Shown: in pieces, positions 1 to 8,190 of the stretch
Position numbering within the stretch: the stretch's first letter is position 1
Layout: every line of letters starts with the position of its first letter
Source of the DNA: Chara braunii
Taxonomy: Eukaryota; Streptophyta; Charophyceae; Charales; Characeae
DNA length: 29,656 nucleotides
Reading direction: 5' to 3'
Assembly (NCBI GenBank): GCA_003427395.1
Contig: BFEA01000454.1
Location: forward strand, 487,426-517,081
Notes under the pieces: generated by a model
Seen by the model: only the letters and a program-made list of their open reading frames with translations
Database searches by the model: none
What the model was told of the DNA's origin: nothing
Translations under genes and position numbers: made by a program

Positions 1-52
<52 letters not shown>
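1..52. repeat. (CT)n microsatellite
   Basis: Uninterrupted CT dinucleotides open the window. The tract may continue beyond the left edge. Apparent open frames of Ser-Leu repeats across this and similar tracts are repeat translations, not genes. Confidence 0.98.
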
Positions 53-55
<3 letters not shown>

Positions 56-758
56 ACTGTGTGCGTCAGCCACCCACTCACCCTCACTCTCACAGACAAG
101 CGAAGTCCACAGTGATATACACACACAGAAGGACGAGAGTCCGCCATAAGCACAAGTTGGAAAACGCTACGGACTGACAGTTCGTTACTGGACCAGGTAT
201 AGGCTAGCTCCACTACTACCGGTAGCTGAATGCGGAACATTGTGAGTGCATCTTGCCAGAGAACAGGGCAAGATACATTCGTCATTTTCACAATTAGCGA
301 GCGGTGGAACGAGGACCGCTCTCCCACTCTAACGATCGGTAATCACTGTCAAGCGGATCAAGCGTTTCCTTCCCCTCCTTCCCCTCTTCCCCCTCCCCCT
401 CCCCGTTCAGCAAGAAAAAAAGCCTTGCGCAAAGTGACGGACTGGAGATGGGAATAGGAGGAGGAGAGGAAGGCGGAGGGAGTGAGAGGGGATGTAGGGG
501 ATTCGCTATCCAGAAACTACAGGTTTGCCGGTTTGACTGAACACTTGAGGCTGTGGAATACGAGCCCAAGGTGCGTGCGAGCTGGTGCAGTGCACGCACA
601 TGACAAGACATAGGGAGGGAATGAAGAAGATAGACTGCAGAAGAAGATAGAGTGCAGATTGAAGAAGAAATAGACTGCAGCGAGTGCTTCACTCTGAGGT
701 AACCCAAGGTGCGTGCTAGCTGCTGCAGTGCACCGACATCACCAAAAAAGACAGAGGG
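53..758. other. No gene seen; purine-rich spacer
   Basis: No recognisable gene. The plus strand is rich in GA and AAGA. Around 617-690 there are degenerate forms of the 27 bp unit that becomes regular from 759. Short open frames here are low-complexity and on both strands. Confidence 0.6.
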
Positions 759-951
759 AGGGAATGAAGAAGATAAACTGCAACGAGGGAATGAAGAAGA
801 TAAACTGCAACGAGGGAATGAAGAAGATAGACTGACTGCAACGAGGGAATGAAGAAGATAGACTGCAACGAGGGAATGAAGAAGATAGACAGCAGCGAGG
901 GAATGAAGAAGATAGACAGCAACGAGGGAATGAAGAAGATAGACTGCAACG
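759..951. repeat. 27 bp minisatellite, seven units
   Basis: Seven head-to-tail units share the core GGGAATGAAGAAGATA followed by a variant of GACTGCAACG. Unit length is 27 bp, except the third at 31 bp, which carries an extra GACT. Because 27 is a multiple of three, the minus strand reads as a repeated nine-residue peptide around IFFIPSL. I take that as a by-product of the period, not a gene. Confidence 0.92.
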
Positions 952-1849
952 AGGGCGTACGTTTGAGTTAGGGGAAGACGTTAATGGTAAGAATGACATT
1001 GGGTCGAAAAGAGAGAACAGACTGCACACGCACTGACAGAGAAAGAGGGTGTGTGTACGTGGGTAGGTATGCTCGCTGGTGCCGTGCTCCTCCATCACAA
1101 GAGAGAGGAGAGTGTGTGGCCGATCAGAGATGGGTTGTTGCACAGAGGTCGCTTCCACGGTTCCACCCAACATCTCACGACACGAGCTGACGGCGGCCAA
1201 ATGCTTAGTCGTTATCGTGAAGGGGAGGGAGGAAAAATGAGCGCGCTCCCTGGTGGTTATCGTGAAGGGGAGGGAGGAAATATGAGCGCGCTCCCTGGTG
1301 GTAGGCGGTAGGTAGGATGACCAGCTGAGGAAATCACTTGCTCGCTTACCCATCGCTCAATGCTCATTCCTGACAGACTGACAGTCCTGACCTGCAGACT
1401 CTGCAGAGGATTAAGTGTTGCCGTCGTCAACCGCCTAGGCCGGTTGTGAGCAGAGGGAGGGGGGAGTGGAGAAGGGAGGGAGTGGAGAAGATAGCCTGCA
1501 GCCAGTGCTGAACGTTAGACTCTGTAGAGGTAAGAACAGTTGATGGAAAGAAGAATGGCATTTGGCATTTGGCATTGGGAGGGAGGGAGAAGACAGTAGA
1601 CTGCGCACGTAATGAGAGAGAAAGAGAGTAAATGAAGTGAACCGAAGGAGAGGGATTGGTGATTGACTACTGCAGGATGCTGCCGATTCTGAAGTGAAAT
1701 CCCACCGGCAGGCAGTTGTCCTAGACTCTAGTACGGAGGGGTGGTACCTCATCTCGCTTACGACCTCGTAGCCAACAGAGAGAGCCAACCAACAACTCCA
1801 TGACTTTAAGATAACCTGAGAGAATGCTGCGTCCCATACATCCGGTATC

Positions 1850-1850
<1 letters not shown>
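952..1850. other. No gene seen; contains one 45 bp tandem pair
   Basis: Apart from the tandem pair at 1211-1300, no gene or RNA is recognisable. Scattered AGGGAG and GAGAAGATAG words resemble the minisatellite upstream. Confidence 0.5.
1211..1300. repeat. 45 bp tandem duplication
   Basis: Two adjacent copies of a 45 bp unit begin GTTATCGTGAAGGGGAGGGA and end at CTCCCTGGTG. They differ in one position (GGAAAAATG against GGAAATATG). The near-identity indicates a recent slippage or unequal exchange event. Confidence 0.93.
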
Positions 1851-1915
<65 letters not shown>

Positions 1916-1921
1916 CTCTCG

Positions 1922-1994
<73 letters not shown>
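1851..1994. repeat. Compound (TC)n(TG)n microsatellite
   Basis: About 85 bases of TC repeats, interrupted only by two CG-containing units near 1913-1922, pass directly into about 58 bases of TG repeats ending near 1994. Confidence 0.97.
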
Positions 1995-1995
<1 letters not shown>

Positions 1996-2321
1996 CTCCG
2001 CCGTACTTCCAGCATGTCTAATTTTGCACCGAATCCTTTGGCCAGAACATGGGTGTGAGGAGAGGGGAAAATTCGGGGATGATCTCAACTTCCCAAGAAA
2101 CGAGCCAGCTCCGATCTTGGGACCATCCGCTCTCCTGTGCTCCGCTCTCCTCGCTCTGCTGCCGTGTACTCACAGCCATGAGCTGCAGTGACAGCTGGAG
2201 AGAGAAATGCGAGATGGAGAAGGTGTAAGGAAAGAGGCCACATGGCCCTGCGGAAGCAGAACACGTTCCTCCCCCTAATTGCATTATTACGAAACTGTTT
2301 TTCCCATCCACTCATCAGGAA

Positions 2322-2323
<2 letters not shown>

Positions 2324-2386
<63 letters not shown>
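2324..2386. repeat. (CT)n microsatellite
   Basis: About 31 CT dinucleotides, followed by a T-rich stretch with a short TTG repeat. Confidence 0.97.
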
Positions 2387-2389
<3 letters not shown>

Positions 2390-2967
2390 CTTTTTTTTGT
2401 TGTTGTTTTTGGGTAACGCTTGTGAGACCTATTCAATCATGATGATGTGCTTTTTCACTTCTGTTTTACTTTTGGTGTCAGCACTTTTTCTGCTGGTTGA
2501 TTAGAGTATTGAGCCTGTCTCTGATGAAATAACTAATTCATCAGTTGATTATTTCGTAAATAATAAATAAATATTAGTAAATAATTAGTTAAAGTTCAGC
2601 TACCAAGCTGAGAATTCTAAGTGGAAGGAAATCCAACCTTGAAAAAATAAAAATAAAAAATAAAAAATAAAAAATAAAAAAATGTTGCCTATTTATAGCA
2701 TCAGAAGATTCGTTTTTTATTTTTGTTGATAATAACATTATTCGGATAAGTGAACAAAGATAACTTAGGTAACAGAAACCTTTTTTTTTTTCTTTTTTTT
2801 TGGGGGGGGGGGATGAATCACCGAATTAGTTTTCTGCTCGAATGAATTTAAAATTTTAAAAAAGGGAAAATTTGAATAATAATCAGTTGACGTTCTGTTA
2901 CAAACCGGAGAAGGGTAATGCGACCGACACGTGATTGATGCAGTGGGACGCACACGCCCCATCCTAC
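2387..2967. other. AT-rich spacer without a recognised gene
   Basis: AT-rich DNA with an (AAAAAT)-type simple repeat near 2640-2680 and a T-run followed by a G-run near 2780-2812. I see no gene. Confidence 0.6.
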
Positions 2968-3072
2968 CCGTCTTCACCCTAATAGAACGTCAGGTCGTGA
3001 TAGCCTTATTTGGTGCAATTTTTTGTCCAGGTACAGCGAGAATGACCGGGCGCACTATTCGGGTGAAGACGG
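2968..3072. mobile_element. Fold-back (MITE-like) element, copy 1
   Basis: Two imperfect arms face each other. The left arm begins CCGTCTTCACCCTAATAG and the right arm ends CTATTCGGGTGAAGACGG. The central part reads TTTGGTGCAATTTTTTGTCC. The same hairpin with a closely similar loop occurs at 6468-6572, and in the opposite orientation at 8483-8547. Shared loop and arms at three sites indicate a dispersed element. No transposase and no clear TSD was seen, so the class is unknown. Confidence 0.7.
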
Positions 3073-3526
3073 TCGTGGTGGTGAGTGAACCACGGGGACA
3101 AACTGTCCTTTTTTTTAATTTTTTTTACATGGATCAATTGTAATTGTAAATTTAGCTACGCAGATAGCAAGTAATGTAGCTGCCGGTAATCTGCAGTCGT
3201 AATTGCGCTGCGCTGCAGAGGTAATAGCACCTTTATAGATATTGACGTGAGTGGCGACTTCTCAAGCACGATAGTGAGCCGAGGAGTGGCAAGGTACTAA
3301 GGCCTGGAGATGATCTGATTCAGCTCATGCCAAGCACCTAAGAATTTCAAACTGGTTGACGAGTTCGGAGTACCTCACAACATTGTTGCATCAAGTGTCA
3401 GAGAGTAATACAGTAAGTAGAACATTTACTTACTGGGCAAACGACTCGCAAGCATGGGCGGGAATACACTGCTATCGATTTCGTACGCATAGTAGAACCA
3501 CATAGGCACAGACGGGCGCGCACGCG

Positions 3527-3528
<2 letters not shown>
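3073..3528. other. No gene seen
   Basis: Unique-looking DNA without a recognisable gene, RNA or repeat, between the fold-back element and a long microsatellite. Confidence 0.5.
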
Positions 3529-3571
<43 letters not shown>

Positions 3572-3576
3572 AGAGA

Positions 3577-3654
<78 letters not shown>
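3529..3654. repeat. Compound (CA)n(GA)n microsatellite
   Basis: About 40 bases of CA repeats followed by about 85 bases of GA repeats. It ends ten bases before the left edge of the 2.9 kb duplicated block. Confidence 0.97.
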
Positions 3655-3656
<2 letters not shown>

Positions 3657-3895
3657 TTATCATCCTCATCTGGTGATGTGTCCCTAGCCGCTGACAACGC
3701 CTGCCAGGTTGATGGCTGCTGCCTCCGCAGCTGCTACTTTGCGCAAACTGCCAGACAGCCTTACGTTGACAGTTAGACCAGGTGCAAGTCTGATGAAAGG
3801 CCAAGCTTTGGGCCTCATTCACCACTCGCGAAATGTTGCAAAATGCGTAAGAATGAGTCTTGCGCTACAACTTGAAAAGATAGCCCACCATTATT

Positions 3896-3899
3896 ATTA

Positions 3900-3949
<50 letters not shown>

Positions 3950-4013
3950 GTTAAATGAAACTGTTCAGAACAGATACTACACTTGATCTTAGCCAAAAGG
4001 CCGAGAAAGGTAT
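3896..4013 (-). pseudogene. Retroposed U2 snRNA 5' fragment with (AAT)n tail
   Basis: On the minus strand, position 4013 starts ATACCTTTCTCGGCC and runs through GGCTAAGATCAAGTGTAGTA, the first part of U2 snRNA including its branch-point-recognition sequence. U2 similarity fades after about 60 nt, followed by a tail of AAT triplets. The 11-base repeat CCACCATTATT lies on both sides (3885-3895 and 4014-4024) and is the likely TSD. The 3' truncation with a simple-repeat tail differs from the poly(A) copies nearby. It is not a functional gene, since the Sm site and 3' domains are missing. Confidence 0.87.
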
Positions 4014-4024
4014 CCACCATTATT

Positions 4025-4867
4025 TTTGTCTTTTGTGACTTGCGCGCATTTAGCAAGCTGAAACAGAGTCTCGGTGGTCTCTGGGATGGCATCCCACTTG
4101 TCGCCATTTCTTGCCCCTTTTTCTACCCCCCCCCCCGCCGCCCCCCTCCCTCCCTTGTGGCGGGCTGATTTATTCTTTTTTTTTTAAAAGCTAAGCTATA
4201 TTGTTCTCGCGATCTCACCTCTCCCTACCTACCCACCTACCCACCTACCCACTTACCCACCTACCCACCTACCCACCTACCTACCACTACTCCTAAGCCT
4301 ATACAAGGGACCCCTGCAAGCATAACTGCATGCATCCCCTTGATTGTGAGAGGTAGCTATGGCGGGCTGATTTGATCCTCTGCGAAGGGTTTCAAAACAG
4401 GAAGGGGGAAAAAAAAAAAGCAAGAAAAAGAAAGCTCCCTCTGCCAACTTGAAACTGTCTGCTTTGCCGTAATGTGGCCCCCGAGATGTCCATAGCCATG
4501 CTCGGAGAGCGTTCTCGAATAGACAGCTGCTCCGCGGCCACGTGCACGTCCCAACCCAACACCGAAGAAGCCGTCGCTTCCCCTCAAGAGTCAAGACCTC
4601 AGTCACTGCCACGTGGCACGACCTGCTGGTCGAGAAGAGAGCCTCCCTCCTCAGGGCCTTTTCTTGTTCCCTTGTTTGGCATGCACTGCCAAGAAATCCC
4701 AGCACCTCAAGCTTGCAAAACCCTCAGCCGCTGCTTCCACGTGGCACTACCTTCTGTTTCGTCTTGATGGATACTTCCACGTGGCACTACGTCCTGTTTT
4801 CTCGCGGATCGCTAAGCTTGAGCTCAGCGCTTTTACTACGTAGTAGACTAGCTCCCGGCAAAAAATC
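4025..4867. other. Spacer with octamer repeat and scattered CACGTG
   Basis: No gene recognised. A degenerate CTACCCAC octamer repeat occupies 4225-4287. From about 4540 the palindrome CACGTG appears several times, including three copies in CCACGTGGCAC context, before the regular minisatellite begins. Open frames on both strands here have no family resemblance. Confidence 0.6.
4225..4287. repeat. (CTACCCAC)n simple repeat
   Basis: About eight octamer units of CTACCCAC, with a CTTACCCAC variant and CTAC tetramers at the ends. Confidence 0.93.
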
Positions 4868-5020
4868 CCCAACCTCCCTGCAATTGCCACGTGGCCACGT
4901 GGTAATTCCCGGCTTCCCTGCAGTTGTCTGGTGGCAAGCTCCAACGTCCCTGCAGTTGCCACGCAGCTAGTAAATTTCAACCTCCCTGCAGTTACCGCGT
5001 GGTAATTCCCAGCTTCTGTG
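4868..5020. repeat. Outlying units of the CACGTG minisatellite
   Basis: About four diverged units with the words CTCCCTGCA, GTTGCCACGTGG and GTAATTCCC. The first unit carries two CACGTG sites back to back. It is separated from the main array by a (GA)n-containing stretch. Confidence 0.82.
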
Positions 5021-5042
5021 CTGAGCTTTCAGCTGTGAGATC

Positions 5043-5090
5043 CGTCGCACGCGTGCACACGCGCCTACACGCGCGCGCACGCACTCCCCC
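5043..5090. other. Alternating CG/CA tract
   Basis: Nearly strict purine-pyrimidine alternation (CGCACGCGTGCACACGCG, then ACACGCGCGCGCACGCAC). Such tracts are prone to adopt the Z-DNA form. Any function is unknown. Confidence 0.6.
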
Positions 5091-5110
5091 CCGCGAGATC
5101 GAGAGCGAAC

Positions 5111-5111
<1 letters not shown>

Positions 5112-5155
<44 letters not shown>
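5112..5155. repeat. (GA)n microsatellite
   Basis: About 22 GA units with one AAG interruption. Confidence 0.95.
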
Positions 5156-5157
<2 letters not shown>

Positions 5158-5356
5158 GGACAGACACGAGAAGCAGCAGCTGAGCGTGACTGAGGCCGGA
5201 TCAATGGTTTCAGTGCCAAAAAGGAACAATGTGAAGCAATGTACATAGACATATACCCGGCTGGATGCGGGGCCTGCTGGTCCAGGAACAGAGGCGGTCT
5301 GGAACTGGACTAGGATGACACAGGCGGGTCCGAGAGGGCATGCCACAGGCCGCTAC

Positions 5357-5895
5357 AGCTTCCCTGCCGTTGCCAGGTGGTAATTCGCGGCTTCCCTGCA
5401 CATTGCCATGTCGTAATTCCCAACTTGCCTGCAGCTGCCACTTCGTAACTCCCAAGACTTCCCTGCAGTTACCACGTGTTAATTCCCAACTTCCCTGCAG
5501 TTGCCACGTGGTAATTCCAACTTCCCAGCAGTTACCACGTGTTAATTCTGAAAACTTCCCTGCAGTTACGACGTGTTAATTCCCAACCTCCCTGCAGTTG
5601 CCACGTGGTAATTCCAACCTACCAGCAGTCACCACGTCCACGTGTTAATTCCGAAGACTTCCCTCCAGTTACCACGTGGTAATTCCCAACTTCCCTGCAG
5701 TTTCCACGTGGTAATTCCAACCTACCAGCGATTAGCATGCCCACGTGTTAATTCCCAACTTCCCTGCAGTTGCCACGTGGTAATTCCAACTTCCCAGCAG
5801 TTACCACGTGTTAACTCCCAACTTCCCTGCAGTTGCCACGTGGTAATCCCAACTTCCCTGCAGTTTCCACGTGGTAATTCCCAACCTCCATGCAC
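5357..5895. repeat. 31-38 bp minisatellite carrying CACGTG in most units
   Basis: About 16-17 units built on AACTTCCCTGCAG, then TTGCCACGTGGTAATTCC. Most units keep both the palindrome CTGCAG and the palindrome CACGTG; CACGTG occurs at least a dozen times in 540 bases. Units alternate loosely between CCACGTGGTAATTCC and CCACGTGTTAATTCC forms. CACGTG is the core G-box bound by plant bZIP and bHLH factors. No promoter or gene beside the array was recognised, so a regulatory role is only a possibility. Open frames through it are translations of the repeat. Confidence 0.93.
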
Positions 5896-6135
5896 TTCCC
5901 TCGTTGAAGTCAACTGTTAATGTGAGCTCCTCAGCACGGTATCTGAGAAGCACCTATTGCATTCTTGCCGCCCCTCTCTCGGCCCCCCTTCTCTCTTTTT
6001 TGTCATGTGTGTTTTGATGATCGCCCCCCGACGACCGCGCGACCGTATAGTAGCATATACCGCCAGGGCAAAGTCCCGCTGCCAAAGAGGATTGGATTTA
6101 ACGCCTCAATCTGGTCGTGTTTGTCGAGAGCTGCA
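5896..6135. other. No gene seen
   Basis: A short C-rich and then mixed stretch between the minisatellite and the U6 retrocopy. Nothing recognisable. Confidence 0.5.
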
Positions 6136-6175
6136 GAAAATCGCCATTCTTTTTTTTTTTTTTTTTTTTTTTTTT

Positions 6176-6222
6176 GGACCATTTCTCGATTTATGCCTGT
6201 CATCCTTGGAAGCGCAGGGGCC

Positions 6223-6254
<32 letters not shown>

Positions 6255-6272
6255 ACGGATGTCCCGAAGGAC
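6176..6272 (-). pseudogene. Retroposed U6 snRNA copy 1, poly(A)-tailed
   Basis: The minus strand from 6272 reads GTCCTTCGGGACATCC, then AAAATTGGAACGATACAGAG and AAGATTAGCATGGCCCCTGC, and ends AAATCGAGAAATGGTCC. This is U6 from end to end with plant-type termini. The A-tail is the T-run 6150-6175. The 14-base repeat GAAAATCGCCATTC flanks it exactly (6136-6149 and 6273-6286), a TSD. It carries a four-base insertion after CTGCGC. Native U6 is transcribed by Pol III or Pol II from external promoters and ends in U, so an A-tail with TSDs marks reverse transcription by a LINE. Confidence 0.95.
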
Positions 6273-6286
6273 GAAAATCGCCATTC

Positions 6287-6369
6287 CGATGGACCACGGA
6301 TCAGATATTAAACTGATCAGAACAGATCCGGCACGTGATCTTCCTTAGCCAAAAGGCTGAGAAAGGTAT
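6287..6369 (-). pseudogene. 3'-truncated U2 snRNA copy, invaded by U6
   Basis: The minus strand from 6369 reads ATACCTTTCTCAGCC, TTTTGGCTAAG, and later CAGTTTAATATCTGATCC and GTGGTCCATCGG. It stops after about 83 nt, inside the stem-loop II region. It has a four-base insertion after GGCTAAG, and the branch-recognition stretch GTGTAGTATC has become GTGCCGGATC, so it could not work as U2. The adjoining U6 copy inserted just downstream of it, using a site of which GAAAATCGCCATTC is the duplicated part. I found no convincing TSD for the U2 piece itself. Confidence 0.9.
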
Positions 6370-6467
6370 ATTGATCCGGTTTTCTGCAGAAGTTGCCCTC
6401 AATATTTTCATGAGATTTGAAGGGGCCCAACTTCCCAATGTTACGTAAGGGTATATATCTTGACCTG

Positions 6468-6572
6468 CCCTCTTCACCCGAATAGAACGCCCAGTCATTA
6501 TAGCTGTATTTGGTGCAACTTTCTGTCCAGATACGTCTGTACTTACCAGGCCTTCTATTCGGGTATAGACGG
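6468..6572. mobile_element. Fold-back (MITE-like) element, copy 2
   Basis: Left arm TCTTCACCCGAATAGAACG and right arm TTCTATTCGGGTATAGACGG face each other around a loop containing TATTTGGTGCAACTTTCTGT. It belongs with the elements at 2968-3072 and 8483-8547. The assembly duplicate in the second 2.9 kb block loses the last two bases at the N. Confidence 0.7.
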
Positions 6573-6624
6573 CAGGGGAGATGTTCGGCGGACTGACTAC
6601 GGTGTTACATGTTGACCGCCCATT

Positions 6625-6669
<45 letters not shown>

Positions 6670-6673
6670 NTTT

Positions 6674-6873
6674 GAGGGCTGCGCCACACTCTGCCGCAGT
6701 GCAATACAGAGGCAACGCTGGAAGGGTCGAGCAGGCGAGCCTACCCATATGACCCCTTCGTAGCCCAGAAAAATTAATTTAATATCGTGTGGTCCGATGG
6801 ACCACGGATCAGATATTAAACTGATCAGAACAGATACTACACTTGGTCTTAGCCAAAAGGCCGAGAAAGGTAT
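6674..6873 (-). pseudogene. Near-full-length U2 snRNA retrocopy, poly(A)-tailed
   Basis: The 200 nt on the minus strand match the plant U2 length. The order is: 5' end ATACCTTTCTCGG; GTGTAGTATC (branch-point recognition, intact); a perfect stem GTGGTCC-ATC-GGACCAC; an Sm-like site AATTTTTCTGG; and a last hairpin with loop TATTGCACTG near 6695. An A-tail follows (T-run about 6627-6669, with one N at 6670). The 14-base TSD TGACCGCCCATTTC flanks the copy at 6613-6626 and 6874-6887. The upstream flank lacks the plant snRNA promoter element (RTCCCACATCG type). I therefore call a retropseudogene despite the well-kept body. Confidence 0.93.
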
Positions 6874-6988
6874 TGACCGCCCATTTCATCTAGAGGGCAA
6901 TGGCCTTCTTGTTTTGGGTCTCTTCCCTGTTGTGGCTTTCTTGTGGTGTAGTTCCATGCTACTTTTTTTTTTTTTTTTTTTTTAATTT

Positions 6989-7081
6989 GGACCATTTCTC
7001 GATTTATGCGTGTCATCCTTGCACAGGGGCCGTGCTAATCTTCTCTGTATCGTTCCAATTTTGACGGATGTCCCGAAGGAC
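6989..7081 (-). pseudogene. Retroposed U6 snRNA copy 2, poly(A)-tailed
   Basis: The minus strand from 7081 reads GTCCTTCGGGACATCCGTC, AAAATTGGAACGATACAGAG, AAGATTAGCACGGCCCCTG, and ends AAATCGAGAAATGGTCC. An A-tail follows (T-run 6963-6983). The TSD is GTTCC(A/G)TGCTACTTTT at 6951-6966 and 7083-7098 with one mismatch. It differs from copy 1 at several sites and lacks copy 1's insertion, so the two come from separate events. Confidence 0.95.
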
Positions 7082-7113
7082 TGTTCCGTGCTACTTTTGA
7101 GATACAGGACTGT

Positions 7114-7197
7114 TTATTGGGGTCCCATCATGTCCATAGGATCTATTGGCGTCCCATGTCCGTAGGATCTATCGGGGTCAGCCCATAGGAATGGCTC
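7114..7197. repeat. Three diverged 26-29 bp tandem units
   Basis: Units built on ATTGGGGTCCCA, then TGTCCATAGGATCT, occur about three times in succession with small deletions. They lie directly after the U6 copy. Confidence 0.7.
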
Positions 7198-7264
7198 TAA
7201 CCCTAAGTTCTTTTTTGTTTTTTTGTTTTTTTAACCCTAAGTTTAAACCACCAGTCCGAGCTTC

Positions 7265-7658
7265 TTTTTTTTTTTTTTTTATATATTAAAAAGGTCGTAT
7301 TATTACCAAATGAAATGGAACGAGGCCGGGGACCTCACAATTCAACCCGGAGTTATCCTGACAGCTTCAGTCAGTTTAGCTTATAGTTCATCAACTGGAA
7401 CTTCCAACCCCACATTCTCCCAGCAACAATTATTTGACTCAATACAATCTCCATTTCATCTCAGAGTATTCCCCTACACAATCTCAGCTACCACTAAACA
7501 ACCTCCTTGGGTCTAATCTATTCTATTCTAGCCTATCTAATCCACCCTGCCTCTAAACTACCTATCCCATCTAAACCCATTTCACAGACCTATCTCACGG
7601 TCTGACCCCGGCCTTCTTCGACCGAGAGGAACCTAGGTTCCTTCTAACGCCTGGACAC
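7265..7658 (-). mobile_element. 5'-truncated LINE insertion (3'UTR and tail only)
   Basis: The minus-strand insertion ends in poly(A) (T-run 7265-7280) and begins at 7658. Just inside the tail, GGGGACCTCACAATT and GGAGTTATCCTG match the 3'UTR of the large LINE at 10457-10491, so it belongs to the same or a sister family. The 10-base TSD TCCGAGCTTC lies at 7255-7264 and 7659-7668. Truncation before any coding sequence is typical of target-primed reverse transcription that stops early. It carries no gene. Confidence 0.88.
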
Positions 7659-7668
7659 TCCGAGCTTC

Positions 7669-8111
7669 TTTTTGCTGAGGCCGATTCTCCCTGCGTGCCA
7701 AGCTTTGCTGAAATGCCAACGTCCGTTTGAAAAAAAAGGAAAAAAAGAAACGCCAGCGTCCTGCTTTTCTTTTCTTTTGGCTGGCCCTATCAGCCATTTT
7801 GGTCTGGTAGCCCCGACCCACGGAAATTTTAGGACTGGCTGGATTTTGATTCTCAAGTTTGCCTGGGCGATGTACATGTACTGGCGGTGCTAAATGGGCG
7901 ATTGATTGCTTAGACAATCAGCTTTGGGCACGGTCCCATCCTTATTTACCATGACTCCTAGGTACTGGTACTCTTCCCTGGTGGGACCATGACTCTAGAT
8001 TGGGTATGCCTTCTCGCTGAGGGGCAGAACCTTCAGCTGACCACCAGCTTCTTCTTCTTCTTCTTTGTTGTTTTTTTTTTGTTTTTTTTTAACAACCCGA
8101 GGTAGTGCTAG
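7669..8111. other. No gene seen
   Basis: T-rich and A-rich runs and a CTT repeat near 8050. No recognised gene. An open frame of about 94 codons on the minus strand has no family resemblance. Confidence 0.5.
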
Positions 8112-8190
8112 GGTGCTGATAAGAGCAGACACCACTAACACTGTACGGAAGGCTCCTTCTATTGGTGGGGAGCAGCACCTGCTGGAAATC
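8112..8190 (+). repeat. Dispersed repeat family A, copy 1
   Basis: GTGCTGATAAGAGCAGACAC is followed by CTATTGGTGGGGAGCAGCAC and CTGCTGGAAA. The same words in the same order occur at 24098-24175. T-runs precede this copy, and an A-run with (CAA)n precedes the other. It could be a short retroelement or a MITE. No coding capacity is seen. Confidence 0.75.

Larger units (their letters stand above)
3665..6570. repeat. 2.9 kb duplicated block, copy 1
   Basis: This block reappears at 19815-22725. Every place I compared matched, including the lengths of the (GA)n, (ATT)n and poly-T tracts. The one difference found is a C-run after 4140 (6 C here, 11 C in copy 2), which shifts the offset from 16150 to 16155. 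Copy 1 has natural-looking flanks: a microsatellite on the left and continuous sequence through the right edge. It is therefore the likelier true locus. Confidence 0.95.

Noticed and set aside
1824-2021. Open frames of Ser-Leu, His-Thr, Arg-Glu and Cys-Val repeats
   Set aside because: They are six-frame translations of (CT)n and (GT)n microsatellites; the same happens at 2324, 3529 and 5112.
5340-5920. Open frames across the CACGTG array, and the idea of a CRISPR array
   Set aside because: Units are contiguous and diverged, with no unique spacers of constant length, in a eukaryotic context. The peptides are repeat translations.
6674-6873. Functional U2 snRNA gene
   Set aside because: The poly(A) tail, exact 14-base TSD and lack of an upstream snRNA promoter element indicate a retrocopy.
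7197-7240. Telomeric repeat (AACCCTAA)
   Set aside because: Only two isolated CCCTAA words, with no tandem array.
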